Shown here: in pieces, positions 19,219 through 28,327 of the stretch
How positions within the stretch are numbered: the first letter of the stretch is position 1
How the letters are laid out: each line of letters opens with the position of its first letter
Source: Mannheimia bovis
GTDB taxonomy: Bacteria > Pseudomonadota > Gammaproteobacteria > Enterobacterales > Pasteurellaceae
Length of the DNA: 64,000 nt
Direction of reading: 5' to 3'
Assembly (NCBI RefSeq): GCF_014541205.1
Contig: NZ_CP061280.1
Location: forward strand, 310,001-374,000
Position numbers and translations under genes: made by a program
Notes under the pieces: model-generated
What the model was told of the DNA's origin: nothing
Database searches by the model: none
Seen by the model: the letters and a program-made list of their open reading frames with translations, nothing else

Positions 19219-20403
19219 ATGTCCAGACCACTCAATTTTGTGATGATTTCCCCTCACTTCCCTACGAACTTTGAAACTTTTGCCGTTCGTTTGCGTGAAG
19301 CGGGTTTTAATACCTTAGGTATTGCCGATGCACCTTATGAATCGCTCAGCGAAAACCTTCGTAATTCTTTAACGGAATATTATCGTGTTGATAATATGGA
19401 AGATTATGAACAGGTTTACCGTGCAGTTGCCTATTTTGCTCACAAATATGGGCGGATTGATCGCATTGAATCGCACAATGAGTATTGGTTGGAATTGGAT
19501 GCCAAATTGCGTACCGACTTTAACGTGTTTGGTTATAAAACTGACGATATGTTGGCAATTAAAACCAAAGCCCAAATGAAAGAAGTTTTCCGTAAAACAG
19601 GCTTAAAAGTGGCAAAAGGTCGAGTGTTCAAAAATGATGAAGATGCTCGCAAATTAGCGAAAGAATTAAAATTCCCAGTGATCATCAAGCCAAACTCAGG
19701 CGTCGGAGCAAGCGATACTTATAAAATTAAATCTGCTGAAGAATTAGAAGCCTTCTTTGGTTATAAAACACCAACCGTTGAATACATTATGGAAGAGTTT
19801 ATTGATGGCGATATTATTACCTTTGACGGTTTAACCGACCACCAAGGCAATATTGTGTTCTACTCCAGCCTGGAATATTCTGAAGCGGTATTAGATACCG
19901 TATCTAAAGATAGTGATATGTATTACTACGTGCCACGCGAAATTTCACCAAAATTAGTTGAAATGGGCAAAAAATGTGTGGACGCTTTTAACGTCAAAGA
20001 ACGCTTTTTCCACTTTGAATTTTTCCGTGTGAAAGGCAGTAAAAAAGACGAAATATTGCCACTTGAAATTAATTGCCGTCCACCGGGTGGTTTAACCATT
20101 GATATGTGGAACTACGCCAACGATTTTGATGTATTCCGTGAATTTGCAAATATTGTGAAAGAAAACAAATTCTACTCAGATATTCAACACCCTTGGAATG
20201 TGGTTTATATTTCTCGCAAGGCAAATCAAAACTATGTAAATTCAATTGAAGCCGTATGTGAGAAGTTTGCAGGCAATATTATCAGCGTGCAAACTGTTCC
20301 GGGCGTATTTGCCAAAGTAATGGGCGAGCAAGGCATTTTAGCTCGCACTGAAACAATGGAACAAATGCGTGAAATCGCACAATTCGCACAAGCTAAACAA
20401 TAA
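19219..20403 (+). CDS. ATP-grasp domain protein
   Basis: A 394-residue ATP-grasp ligase-like protein. The N-terminal part (about 1-100) is a Rossmann-like domain beginning NFVMISPHFPTNFETFAVRL. The ATP-grasp fold follows: FPVIIKPNSGVGASDTYKI (about 150-168), the MEEFIDGDIITFDGL strand, FFHFEFFRV, and the Mg-binding LPLEINCRPPGG. Such enzymes form carboxylate-amine or carboxylate-thiol bonds, sometimes in small natural products. The stop is ten bases before a gene for an alpha/beta hydrolase, so the two work together. The acyl substrate and amine are unknown, and I do not recognise a named gene. Confidence 0.85.
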   Translation: MSRPLNFVMISPHFPTNFETFAVRLREAGFNTLGIADAPYESLSENLRNSLTEYYRVDNMEDYEQVYRAVAYFAHKYGRIDRIESHNEYWLELDAKLRTDFNVFGYKTDDMLAIKTKAQMKEVFRKTGLKVAKGRVFKNDEDARKLAKELKFPVIIKPNSGVGASDTYKIKSAEELEAFFGYKTPTVEYIMEEFIDGDIITFDGLTDHQGNIVFYSSLEYSEAVLDTVSKDSDMYYYVPREISPKLVEMGKKCVDAFNVKERFFHFEFFRVKGSKKDEILPLEINCRPPGGLTIDMWNYANDFDVFREFANIVKENKFYSDIQHPWNVVYISRKANQNYVNSIEAVCEKFAGNIISVQTVPGVFAKVMGEQGILARTETMEQMREIAQFAQAKQ

Positions 20404-20413
20404 GAGGTGAACT

Positions 20414-21166
20414 ATGCATTTTGAAAAAAGAAGCCACTGGAGTGGCGAATTAGGGCGTGAGATGTCATTCAACGTTTACGGACACGCAGGCAAACCCGTT
20501 ATTGTTTTTCCGTCATCAGGCGGTAATGAAAATGAATATGGCAACTTCGGTATGATTGAAGCCTGCCGTTCGTTTATCGAAAGAGGCTTGATCAAATTCT
20601 ACACGCCGGACTCTTATGATGCAGAATCTTGGTTATCAAAACACAAATCCGGGCACGATATGGCATTGGCTCACAATGCTTACGACCGCTACATTATTCA
20701 CGAACTTGTACCGTTAATTCGCCACGAATCGCAATGGAACGGCACAATGATGGCAACAGGTTGCAGTATGGGAGCATTCCATACTATTAATTTTGCCCTA
20801 CGCCACCCTGATTTATTCGATGTTGCTATTGCCTTAAGCGGTGTTTACGATGCACGTTTCTTCACAGGCGAATTTTATGGTGATCAAGCAGTATACTTCA
20901 ACTCTCCGATTGATTACGTCTGGGGGCAAAATGATGATTGGTTCTTAGATCGTTATCGTCAAAACCATTATGTCATTGCTGTTGGACAAGGTGCTTGGGA
21001 AGAACAACACGTTGAAGATACCCGCCGCCTACAAGAAGCGTTTAAAGCGAAAGGGATCGAGGCTTGGTTTGATTATTGGGGCTTTGATATCGATCACGAT
21101 TGGCCGACTTGGCGTAAGCAAATGCCTTATTTCTTAAATAAATTAGAAAGACAAGGAATTATTTAA
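20414..21166 (+). CDS. Esterase, alpha/beta hydrolase fold
   Basis: A 250-residue cytoplasmic esterase-like protein without signal peptide. The nucleophile elbow is GCSMGAFHT (Ser at about 118), and a C-terminal Asp/His pair in GFDIDHDWPTW can complete the triad. The start VIVFPSSGGNENEYG matches the oxyanion-hole strand of the esterase D superfamily. Start preceded by AGAGGTGA. It is translated just after the ATP-grasp gene, an arrangement that suggests a two-step modification or hydrolysis of the ligase product. The substrate is unknown. Followed by a clear terminator. Confidence 0.83.
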   Translation: MHFEKRSHWSGELGREMSFNVYGHAGKPVIVFPSSGGNENEYGNFGMIEACRSFIERGLIKFYTPDSYDAESWLSKHKSGHDMALAHNAYDRYIIHELVPLIRHESQWNGTMMATGCSMGAFHTINFALRHPDLFDVAIALSGVYDARFFTGEFYGDQAVYFNSPIDYVWGQNDDWFLDRYRQNHYVIAVGQGAWEEQHVEDTRRLQEAFKAKGIEAWFDYWGFDIDHDWPTWRKQMPYFLNKLERQGII

Positions 21167-21258
21167 TTACAAATAACCAAGCAGTTGATTTTGTAAAGAT
21201 TTTCTCTATTATCTAGCTATTGTATACAGATTAGACACACTTAAATCGCTAAAAAATG

Positions 21259-21292
21259 AAATGCCCTAAATTGATCTCAGTTTAGGGCATTT
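21259..21292 (+). terminator. Terminator of the ATP-grasp/esterase operon
   Basis: Perfect 12-bp stem AAATGCCCTAAA / TTTAGGGCATTT with a ten-base loop, about 90 bases after the esterase stop. Confidence 0.82.
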
Positions 21293-21632
21293 ATGGATAG
21301 TATATTGCTAATAATATGATAAATCTACATCATTACAGTACTTTTAAAACTTAGAAAGAAATATGTTCTTATTTACTAAAATAACAAATAATAAAATTGA
21401 ATAATTTTCTTTACATTCTTGCGTTTGATACGAGTAATGATATAACAATTGCTATGATAAAATTAAAAAATTATCAATATAGTTTATATTAAAAACGATT
21501 ATTCCTTTACCTAAACTATATTTAATTAAGACTAAAATTACTTCCTATAAAACATATATCGGATATTGTTTAAATATGAACTATTTATTTAATTGCTCAT
21601 TATGTTTAAAAAAATGTGATGGAAAGTCATTG
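21293..21632. other. Very A/T-rich stretch before the restriction gene
   Basis: About 340 bases with clearly lower G+C than the housekeeping neighbours. I see no RNA gene, repeat or confident promoter. It marks the left edge of a likely acquired restriction-modification block running to about 23.6 kb. Confidence 0.45.
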
Positions 21633-22190
21633 ATGAAATATGATTTTCTAAATGACGTACAATACTCTGAAAAGTATGAAAAACAACTTATTGATAAAAT
21701 AAATGCACTAGGATTATTCGCCAAAAAAACCGAAAGAAGTCAATATCCTGATGTGGAAGTTTATGATAAGAAAGATGGGAATATATTGTGTTTTATTGAA
21801 GTAAAAGTGCAAAGAAGAACTTTTATGACAGTTGAAAAATATTTACCAAATGGAAGTCTAATACCTTCAGAAACTGTTGCTTTGAATCAATCTGACTTGG
21901 AGCATTACATTGAACAAAGCAAGGTGGAATCTGCACCAATATTTATTATGTGGGTTTTATCAAACCGACCATGTATTACTGGAAATACAACAAAATTTTA
22001 TTATAACCATATAGGTATATTGAAAGATATATTTGAATATTATAAGGATAAAAGAAGATTTCGTAGAAAAAGTGGCGTAGGTGACATAGTTAATGGGCAA
22101 CATAAAGGAGTTGTAGTCAATTACCATTTTAGTTTAAATGAGTTATTACCATTTAGTATAAATGATTTTCTTCGAGCTATTAAAAAATAA
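21633..22190 (+). CDS. Probable type II restriction endonuclease
   Basis: A 185-residue protein with a PD-(D/E)xK nuclease arrangement: YPDVEVYDKKDG, then after a beta strand FIEVKVQRR (Asp ... Glu-x-Lys). The rest is not a family I can name. The start is uncertain: this ATG has GGAAAG upstream, while an in-frame ATG at 21576 would add 19 residues including a Cys-rich CSLCLKKC segment but has no ribosome-binding site. It converges on a HinfI-like methyltransferase gene, stops 38 bases short of it, and both are A/T-rich. The pairing is the main argument that it is the cognate endonuclease. Confidence 0.72.
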   Translation: MKYDFLNDVQYSEKYEKQLIDKINALGLFAKKTERSQYPDVEVYDKKDGNILCFIEVKVQRRTFMTVEKYLPNGSLIPSETVALNQSDLEHYIEQSKVESAPIFIMWVLSNRPCITGNTTKFYYNHIGILKDIFEYYKDKRRFRRKSGVGDIVNGQHKGVVVNYHFSLNELLPFSINDFLRAIKK

Positions 22191-22228
22191 AGCCTTGATA
22201 TAAGGCTTTATTTTTTCATTAACATTAT

Positions 22229-23347
22229 TTAATTATTTAGCTGTTCTCTATATTTCTCTCTTATTTCGTTAATTGAGACTAGTACGCTGTTACGTAAAAC
22301 ATACCAATAATCAAACCCATTTAGTCTTGCTGCTTTAACACCTTTAGCAATAGCAGCACAAGTATGCATATCCAGTTTATTTCCATTATAAGAAAGTTTA
22401 CCATCATCTAATAATCTGGCGATCCTATCTCCATTTTTAAAATAAAACCATTCATCAACAGTAAAATAGTTGCTCTTTATCATATCGGGCATTGTTGCTT
22501 TTTTGGGTTTTTCATCATAAAGAGCATTAGCTATATCTTGATTTTCAAATGAATCAAATTTAATTAAATCTAATCTTTCTTGTCCATATTTACAATAAAC
22601 TGCACTTTTTTCAATCATTAAATAATTTCGACCAAGTTTCTTAGCTGCTGCTGCTGTGGTCATTGTTCCACCAAAAGGATCTAAAATAATATCATTCTTT
22701 TTGGAAGAAATAGCAATAATTCTCTCTAATAATTCTATCGGCTTCTGTGTGCTATGTAATTTTTCACCCAAATTATCTTTTAACCTCTCATTACCTGAAC
22801 ATACAGAAAAACGCCATACCGAACCTAATTGCTTTCTTACACCATTTGCAAAATCGTCAGCAGAAACAGAATCAGTATTTAATTCTTTTGCTGTTTTGTA
22901 GTTAAACGTATATTTTGAATTTTTGCTTTTAGTTGCCCAAATTAAAGTCTCTTGGCTATTATTTAATCTTGTGCCTTTAAAATTAGGAGTAGGATTTTTT
23001 TTATGCCAAACTACATCATTGATTAGCCAAAATCCTATTTGTTGCATAATTGCACCAATAGAATAGATACATTGCATACCGCCAATAACCCAAATAGAGC
23101 CGTTTGGCTTTAAAACCCTATAGCAAGCAGATAGCCATTCTCTAGTAAAGTGTTCATAATTTTCTAATGTATCAAACTGATCCCATTCATCATCGCACCC
23201 ACTAAATTCTGTTCCTTCCACCCTCATTAAAGTTCCTCCTGTACGCATCCAGTACGGTGGATCCGCAAAAATAAGATCAACACTATTTGCAGGTAATTTA
23301 TTCATCTCCTCTATGGAGTCGCTATTAATTATCTGATTTAATTCCAT
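22229..23347 (-). CDS. N6-adenine DNA methyltransferase, HinfI/CcrM-like
   Basis: A 372-residue beta-class methyltransferase. Motif IV DPPY is at residues 29-32 and motif I DPFGGTMTT at 223-231, that is, after the target-recognition part, the beta order. FSGCDDEWDQF, LNDVVWHKKNPTPNF, FTFNYKTAKELN and HSTQKP are close to what I recall of M.HinfI, and the last 80 residues resemble the RAMA domain of HinfI/CcrM enzymes, so GANTC is the likely target. Motif I has Met where the usual DPFxGxGTT has Gly. It protects host DNA from the convergent nuclease, or may be an active orphan. Confidence 0.9.
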   Translation of the reverse strand: MELNQIINSDSIEEMNKLPANSVDLIFADPPYWMRTGGTLMRVEGTEFSGCDDEWDQFDTLENYEHFTREWLSACYRVLKPNGSIWVIGGMQCIYSIGAIMQQIGFWLINDVVWHKKNPTPNFKGTRLNNSQETLIWATKSKNSKYTFNYKTAKELNTDSVSADDFANGVRKQLGSVWRFSVCSGNERLKDNLGEKLHSTQKPIELLERIIAISSKKNDIILDPFGGTMTTAAAAKKLGRNYLMIEKSAVYCKYGQERLDLIKFDSFENQDIANALYDEKPKKATMPDMIKSNYFTVDEWFYFKNGDRIARLLDDGKLSYNGNKLDMHTCAAIAKGVKAARLNGFDYWYVLRNSVLVSINEIREKYREQLNN

Positions 23348-23611
23348 TTTTAATTACTAACTCTTAAATTCATCTGCTAAAGCTTTTTCTTTGTAAATTC
23401 GCATACCTTTGCCTTTGGTATTTGCTTTTTATATACAGCAATCGCTGGTAAAAATTATTTTAAACAGATTGAGAATATGTTATTGCTCTTTTCTTAATTT
23501 TAATGATCACAGATAAGAAAAATGTAGCAGAAACAAAAGAGAAAATCTTTGTGCAACTGCTACATAATAAAGAAAGTTTTTACAAAATAGCTCACTTGTA
23601 ATGGATAGCTA
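23348..23611. other. Gap upstream of the methyltransferase gene
   Basis: 264 A/T-rich bases. On the minus strand an open stretch of about 23 codons (23357-23425) reads KANTKGKGMRIYKEK and onward to a stop directly before the methyltransferase start. It has no adequate start and may be a gene-end remnant or chance. No controller protein (C protein) of a restriction system is visible. Confidence 0.3.
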
Positions 23612-24559
23612 TTAGAAAATCGCTTCTAAACGTACGAATGTGTGAACAAAGTGCTTACGATCTTTATCTTTATCGTTGTAGAAACTGATTTCTGGCTGGA
23701 TAAAGAGCCAATTACGCCAAATTGGTTGACGGTACGTTACAAATGGTCCCCAATAATTAAATCTTGCGAAATCCTTATCTATACGCCCTCCCATACCAAT
23801 ACCATAGCTAATATGCGTAAGTGGTTTGAAGTTATGCTGACGATATAAACTGTTTCCCCAGCTTCTTTCTTCATCTAAATCATGGCGATACTCAAAATGA
23901 GTATGGTTCATAATGAAGGTTGTATCCGTTTCATTATATTTATTTTCAAAGTTTGTACGTAAATAATGCTTACTATCCGAACCATAACGATAAATTTGTT
24001 CTAAACGAGTAGTAAATTGATCGGTAATTTTCCAATCTTTACTGATACGTACACGTCCAAAAATATCACTACCGGAGCGAACACCAACGTCAAAATCAGT
24101 TTCAATCCCTAATGATTTAATACCATCAGACCAACGCAAACCGATAGAAGCGTTAGAATCTCTTGCTTCGCGAGAATTATAACGTTTATTAGCCTTAACA
24201 TCTTTGTATAATTTTCCAACGTGGTTTTTGTCGGTTAATTCGTTATCTAGTTCATCATCACCAAATACCACATTTAGGTGTTTTTTTAATACGGGTAATT
24301 TGATTTTACCGCGAACGCGAGGCTTAACGGTAAATTTGTCATATTTATCCCAGCGGCTGTCTAACATAACACGCAAAGAAGCAGTGCCGGGCTTGTCTGG
24401 ATCAGCTTCACCTAACCAATTGTTAATGTTATTTGCCCAACGGTCCAATGTATTACTGGCTTTGCTATGTTGCTTATCAACCCAATTTGGATCATTTTGT
24501 TGTGCTGTAGCAAAAACAGGGGCAAGTGCAAGTAAAGAAACAAGGTATTTTGTTTTCAT
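23612..24559 (-). CDS. Predicted beta-barrel outer-membrane protein, unknown
   Basis: A 315-residue exported protein. The signal peptide (about 19 residues) ends VFATA. The mature protein alternates polar and hydrophobic residues in strands rich in Tyr, Phe, Trp and Arg (for example LGIETDFDVGVRS, IFGRVRISKDWKI, FTTRLEQIYRYG, WLFIQPEISFY) and ends in Phe, the usual Bam recognition signal. The start is preceded by AGGAGGACTT. I do not recognise the family beyond a Pasteurellaceae-type conserved outer-membrane protein. It is a single gene downstream of tusB on the same strand. Confidence 0.78.
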   Translation of the reverse strand: MKTKYLVSLLALAPVFATAQQNDPNWVDKQHSKASNTLDRWANNINNWLGEADPDKPGTASLRVMLDSRWDKYDKFTVKPRVRGKIKLPVLKKHLNVVFGDDELDNELTDKNHVGKLYKDVKANKRYNSREARDSNASIGLRWSDGIKSLGIETDFDVGVRSGSDIFGRVRISKDWKITDQFTTRLEQIYRYGSDSKHYLRTNFENKYNETDTTFIMNHTHFEYRHDLDEERSWGNSLYRQHNFKPLTHISYGIGMGGRIDKDFARFNYWGPFVTYRQPIWRNWLFIQPEISFYNDKDKDRKHFVHTFVRLEAIF

Positions 24560-24620
24560 AGTAAGTCCTCCTTCAAGGTTACTCCATCATAATCCAATTT
24601 ATTTGCCATTACAAAGAAAA

Positions 24621-24893
24621 TTATAAGGCTATTTGAGGAAAATAAACTTCCGTTAATTTCACTAATTCCGCTAATGAAATAGTGCGAAATTCAAAGAGAG
24701 ATTGTTGTAATCCTCTTGCGATAACATCTCGCTCAAGCAGATAACAGCGTGGTAAATTTGCAAAAAATTGTGGATTTTTGACCGCTTGTAACACGCCGTC
24801 TTGCCATAGAACCACCGCATCATTTTCATTTAAATGATTGAGTAAACTAAGTGTTTCATCATCATATTGTGCATTGGAAAGAGTATAAAGCAT
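24621..24893 (-). CDS. tusB: TusB, tRNA 2-thiouridine sulfur relay
   Basis: A 90-residue DsrH-family subunit of the TusBCD complex, which passes sulfur from TusA to TusE in making the 2-thiouridine of mnm5s2U34. It begins MLYTLSNAQYDDETLSLL and contains AVVLWQDGVLQAV, typical of the family. It has no conserved Cys of the TusD kind. The last gene of yheO-tusD-tusC-tusB, eight bases after tusC. Confidence 0.93.
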   Translation of the reverse strand: MLYTLSNAQYDDETLSLLNHLNENDAVVLWQDGVLQAVKNPQFFANLPRCYLLERDVIARGLQQSLFEFRTISLAELVKLTEVYFPQIAL

Positions 24894-24901
24894 TGTATTC
24901 C

Positions 24902-25273
24902 TTAAAAAGTCATCACTTTTTCTGCTTGATTGAGTAAAGCCATCATATCCGCTTTCGCCTTAAATTGAATATGGGGCAATACCCACTCTGCATTGCCTAA
25001 TTGACGTACATTCACACTCTCTTGACAGACAAAGCATTCACTTAAATCATAGAGATCTAATAATTTAAAGGTAGAGATATGATCTTTTTGCAAAATTTGT
25101 TCTGGCTGCTGGCTTGAAATTAAGTTGAACACGCCATCATTGATAAAGCAGATAGCAATGTCTTGTTCATCACAAAACGCACTTGCCGCAAGTAAAGCAT
25201 CTAGCCCTTCACGGCTGGCTGCCGAGCCAAAAGGCGGCTGAGTAAATAGAAAAGCAATTTTATATTTTTTCAT
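24902..25273 (-). CDS. tusC: TusC, tRNA 2-thiouridine sulfur relay
   Basis: A 123-residue DsrF-family subunit of TusBCD. It begins KKYKIAFLFTQPPFGSAASREGLDALLA, the family's N-terminal strand and helix, followed by ICFINDGVFNLIS. It starts one base after the tusD stop, so the two are translationally coupled. The length fits the family (about 119 in E. coli). Confidence 0.94.
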   Translation of the reverse strand: MKKYKIAFLFTQPPFGSAASREGLDALLAASAFCDEQDIAICFINDGVFNLISSQQPEQILQKDHISTFKLLDLYDLSECFVCQESVNVRQLGNAEWVLPHIQFKAKADMMALLNQAEKVMTF

Positions 25274-25274
25274 T

Positions 25275-25652
25275 TTAAAAGGTGAGAAGTCTATCCGCTT
25301 TTAATACTGCTTGGCTAAACTCGCCAAGCCCCGCAAGGGTAAAACCTTGTGCTAAATTGGTGGTGGCGGTAGCGGAAGTTTGCTCGTCCACAATGCCTCT
25401 ACGCTGAGCGGCAGCAATGCATAAATGTAGCTGCAAGCGGTGTAATTCGGCTAATTTTTGCCATTTTTCCACCAAATTAATTTCATCACTGGCAGGATTA
25501 ACTAACGCGTTGGCATTGCTTACGCCTCCTTGGAAAAAGAACACTTGGCAAATATTATGCTTTGCCTGTAACAATTCTTCAGCCACTTGGTAAGCTAAAA
25601 ATGCCCCTTGTGAGCCATAAACAGGTGATTTTATCGCTAATACATACTCCAT
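25275..25652 (-). CDS. tusD: TusD, sulfurtransferase subunit of TusBCD
   Basis: A 125-residue DsrE-family subunit carrying the persulfide Cys in [13 protein letters not shown] (about residue 78). The N-terminus [26 protein letters not shown] and the [11 protein letters not shown] strand are typical. The ATG at 25652 overlaps the TGA of yheO by one base (TGATG), a strong sign of coupling; an upstream TTG adds one residue only. Confidence 0.95.
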   Translation of the reverse strand: MEYVLAIKSPVYGSQGAFLAYQVAEELLQAKHNICQVFFFQGGVSNANALVNPASDEINLVEKWQKLAELHRLQLHLCIAAAQRRGIVDEQTSATATTNLAQGFTLAGLGEFSQAVLKADRLLTF

Positions 25653-26320
25653 CAATCATTTTCTCCCTTCTCCGGCTGCTTGATTTGGCGAATGTAGAGA
25701 TACACCGTATGGCGGGAAATATCCAGCTTCTCAGCCACTTGATTAATTGCATCTTTAATATCAAAAATGCCTTTTTCAAACAGAGAAATCACGATTTGGC
25801 GATTTTTATTATTGTTAGAAATCGTTCGATCCGCCATCACATCATCAATCGTGGTTTGAATGGTTTGAGCGACTAAATCTTCCACCGAGCTGGCAAAGGT
25901 AACATCTGCCGCTTCGTCTTGCGGAGCAATAAAGGAACTGAGGAACTGTGAAGTTGGCACTTCTAAATTGATATTAATACACAATAGCCCGATAACGTGC
26001 TGCTTGCCGTTACGGATAGCCACCGTAATGGATTTCATCAACACACCACCTTTTGCTTTCGTAAAATAAGGCTTAGACACGCTATCTGTTGCCATATTAT
26101 GGAGGGATTTTAACGCACGATCAGTAATTGGCGAGCCAATTTTGCGGTTGGTATTGTGCCCGTTTGCAATATAAATAGCGGAATGTTCAAGAAACTCTAA
26201 TGAATGGAGAACGATTTCACAATGCTCACCAATAAGAGCGGCAATACCATCTACAATGGGAAAGTAAGAAGCAAGAATTGCGTGATCTTCATCAGAAAAA
26301 GGCGTGAATTTTTTGGTCAT
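25652..26320 (-). CDS. yheO: YheO-like transcriptional regulator (PAS + HTH)
   Basis: A 222-residue regulator with a YheO-type PAS domain (about 10-125, including [27 protein letters not shown] and [10 protein letters not shown]) and a C-terminal helix-turn-helix (about 175-215, [27 protein letters not shown]). E. coli has yheO in the same place, before tusDCB. Its target genes and ligand are unknown. The overlap with tusD shows co-expression with the sulfur relay. Confidence 0.92.
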   Translation of the reverse strand: MTKKFTPFSDEDHAILASYFPIVDGIAALIGEHCEIVLHSLEFLEHSAIYIANGHNTNRKIGSPITDRALKSLHNMATDSVSKPYFTKAKGGVLMKSITVAIRNGKQHVIGLLCININLEVPTSQFLSSFIAPQDEAADVTFASSVEDLVAQTIQTTIDDVMADRTISNNNKNRQIVISLFEKGIFDIKDAINQVAEKLDISRHTVYLYIRQIKQPEKGEND

Positions 26321-26332
26321 AATACAAATTAA

Positions 26333-26387
26333 AAGCGGTTAGTTTTATAACATTTTTTGCAAATCTTATAATAAATCTAACCGCTTG
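26333..26387 (-). terminator. Inverted uptake-signal pair downstream of fkpA
   Basis: AAGCGGTTAG and CTAACCGCTT form a 10-bp stem across about 35 A/T-rich bases, between the fkpA stop and the yheO start. It may partly terminate the fkpA transcript. Confidence 0.5.
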
Positions 26388-26416
26388 TGTAGGTGCAATG
26401 ATAAACTGAATATCAA

Positions 26417-27142
26417 CTATTTTTTAGCATCAGTCGCTTTGAAATCCAATAATTCAATTTCAAATTTTAAGGTTGAGTTTGCAGGAATTTTGCCTGCTGC
26501 ACGGTCGCCATAACCTAATTTTGGAGGAACAACGATTTCCATTTTACCGCCTTTTTTCAGCATTGGGATTGCTTCAATCCACGCCGGGATCAGTTGGTTT
26601 AATTGGAATTCAATCGGCTCACCACGATCGTATGAGCTATCAAACACCGTACCGTCTGTTAAAGTACCTTTATAGTGAACTTTAACGGTATCTTGTGGTT
26701 TTGGTGATTCGCCTTCACCTGCTTTTTCAATTTTATATAACAAGCCCGAAGAGGTTTCTTTCACGCCGGCTTGTTTTTTGTAATCTGCACGGAATTTATC
26801 GCCTGCCGAAACCGTGGCTTTTGTTTTTTCTTCGTTAATTTTAGCTTCTTTCTCTGACAAATATGCATCTAAAGATTTTAACTGTTTTTGTAAATCTTCA
26901 TCAGTTAATTTACCTGTTTTCTTGAGCGTGTCTTGCACACCGGCTAAAATTTTATCCTGATTATAAGTAAAAATCTCTTTTTGTGATTCAATCACACCAT
27001 TGATATTTTTACCCATTAATACGCCTACTGCATAAGACGATTCATCAACAAACTTTGGATCAGCTTTTTCTTCAGCCATTGCATTTGTTGCAAAAAATGC
27101 CCCTGCAAGAACGGCAGCTACGGATAACTTCATTTTTAACAT
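26417..27142 (-). CDS. fkpA: FKBP-type peptidyl-prolyl isomerase
   Basis: A 241-residue periplasmic proline isomerase and chaperone. The signal peptide ends NAMA at about residue 23. An N-terminal dimerisation helix domain (about 28-125, ending KFRADYKKQAGV) precedes the FKBP domain (about 135-235) with VKVHYKGTLTDGTVFDSSYDRG, IPAWIEAIPMLKKGG and YGDRAAGKIPANSTLKFEIELLD. The longer start is used because AAGGA lies seven bases before it. It is divergent from slyX as in E. coli. Confidence 0.95.
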   Translation of the reverse strand: MLKMKLSVAAVLAGAFFATNAMAEEKADPKFVDESSYAVGVLMGKNINGVIESQKEIFTYNQDKILAGVQDTLKKTGKLTDEDLQKQLKSLDAYLSEKEAKINEEKTKATVSAGDKFRADYKKQAGVKETSSGLLYKIEKAGEGESPKPQDTVKVHYKGTLTDGTVFDSSYDRGEPIEFQLNQLIPAWIEAIPMLKKGGKMEIVVPPKLGYGDRAAGKIPANSTLKFEIELLDFKATDAKK

Positions 27143-27228
27143 AATTTTTCCTTATAAAAATAACTGTTAAGAAGACTTCAGATAGGGTAAAGTGTAATTT
27201 CATTTCACACAACCTTTTTTTCACGAAA

Positions 27229-27450
27229 ATGGATAATAATTGTACATTATCGGCAAGAATTACCGAATTGGAGACGAAAGTTGCCTTCCAAGAGCTGATT
27301 ATTGAAGAGTTAAATCAATCATTAATCAAGCAACAATTTGCGATAGATAAGCTACAAACTCAAATTCGCCATATTGCTGAAAAATTAAAAGGGGCTCAAG
27401 TAAGCCTTGTTGCTTCACGTTCTGAAGAAACACCCCCACCCCACTATTAA
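27229..27450 (+). CDS. slyX: SlyX family protein
   Basis: A 73-residue soluble coiled-coil protein. Nearly the whole length is one amphipathic helix ([21 protein letters not shown] and onward) and the tail is the typical PPPHY. Divergent from fkpA and 51 bases before mtnN. Its function is unknown in all organisms known to me. Confidence 0.93.
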   Translation: MDNNCTLSARITELETKVAFQELIIEELNQSLIKQQFAIDKLQTQIRHIAEKLKGAQVSLVASRSEETPPPHY

Positions 27451-27501
27451 TGCTGTTAAAATAGCGTTTTTTTAATTAAGAATTATAGAGAAAGCAAAAT
27501 A

Positions 27502-28194
27502 ATGAAAATTGGTATTATTGGTGCAATGGCACAAGAAGTGGAAATTTTACGTAACTTAATGGTTGAGCCTAAAATAACGGAATTAGCAGGCTGTAAAATT
27601 TTTGAAGGAAAAATTAACAATACGCGTATTGCGTTACTACAATCGGGCATTGGTAAAGTGTCAGCTGCTATCGGCACAACATTACTTATTCAGCTCACCC
27701 AACCTGATATGATTATTAACACAGGTTCTGCCGGTGGATTAGACCCAAACTTAAATGTAGGCGATATTCTCATTTCAACCGAAGTACGCCATCACGATGT
27801 TGATGTAACCGCTTTCGGCTATGAAATCGGGCAACTTCCCGCAAATCCTGCCGCATTTGAGCCAAACGAGCAATTAGTCGAAGTTGCCCAAAAAGAAGCG
27901 AAAAAAGCAGGCTTCAACGTAGTGTCAGGCTTAATTTGTAGTGGCGATGCCTTTATCAATGGCAAAGAGAAAATTAACGAAATCCGCCAAAATTTCCCAA
28001 ATGTTGTTGCGGTAGAAATGGAAGCGGCGGCAATTGCTCAAGTTTGTAATGGCTTTGGCGTGCCGTTTGTGATTGTGAGAGCCGTTTCTGATGTGGCAGA
28101 TAAAGAATCTCATCTGTCATTTGAAGAGTTCCTGCCTTTAACAGCGGAGAAATCCTCTGCTATTGTGTTAGCAATGCTAAATGATATTGACTAA
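27502..28194 (+). CDS. mtnN: 5'-methylthioadenosine/S-adenosylhomocysteine nucleosidase
   Basis: Hydrolyses MTA and SAH to adenine plus the thioribose compound, recycling methyl-donor by-products and feeding autoinducer-2 synthesis. The 230 residues start [16 protein letters not shown] with the catalytic Glu12. [12 protein letters not shown] is the ribose-binding Met/Glu block, and [12 protein letters not shown] contains the catalytic Asp near 197. The length equals the family's. AGAGAAAG stands before the ATG. Confidence 0.96.
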   Translation: MKIGIIGAMAQEVEILRNLMVEPKITELAGCKIFEGKINNTRIALLQSGIGKVSAAIGTTLLIQLTQPDMIINTGSAGGLDPNLNVGDILISTEVRHHDVDVTAFGYEIGQLPANPAAFEPNEQLVEVAQKEAKKAGFNVVSGLICSGDAFINGKEKINEIRQNFPNVVAVEMEAAAIAQVCNGFGVPFVIVRAVSDVADKESHLSFEEFLPLTAEKSSAIVLAMLNDID

Positions 28195-28327
28195 CTATTT
28201 GCAAAACTTTATCAAAAAATGACCGCTTGTTATCGCTATTTGCGGCAATTTTTTGTAAAATCTCGCTAGTTTTTTGCCTACAAGACAAAATTTGTAGGCA
28301 TTTTCTTTTTTAATTGTTGAGAGTTAT

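Noticed and set aside
21576..21632. Upstream start of the restriction gene with a CSLCLKKC segment as a zinc-binding motif
   Set aside because: No ribosome-binding site before 21576, and the segment is too short and isolated to support a zinc domain; the start at 21633 has a better site.
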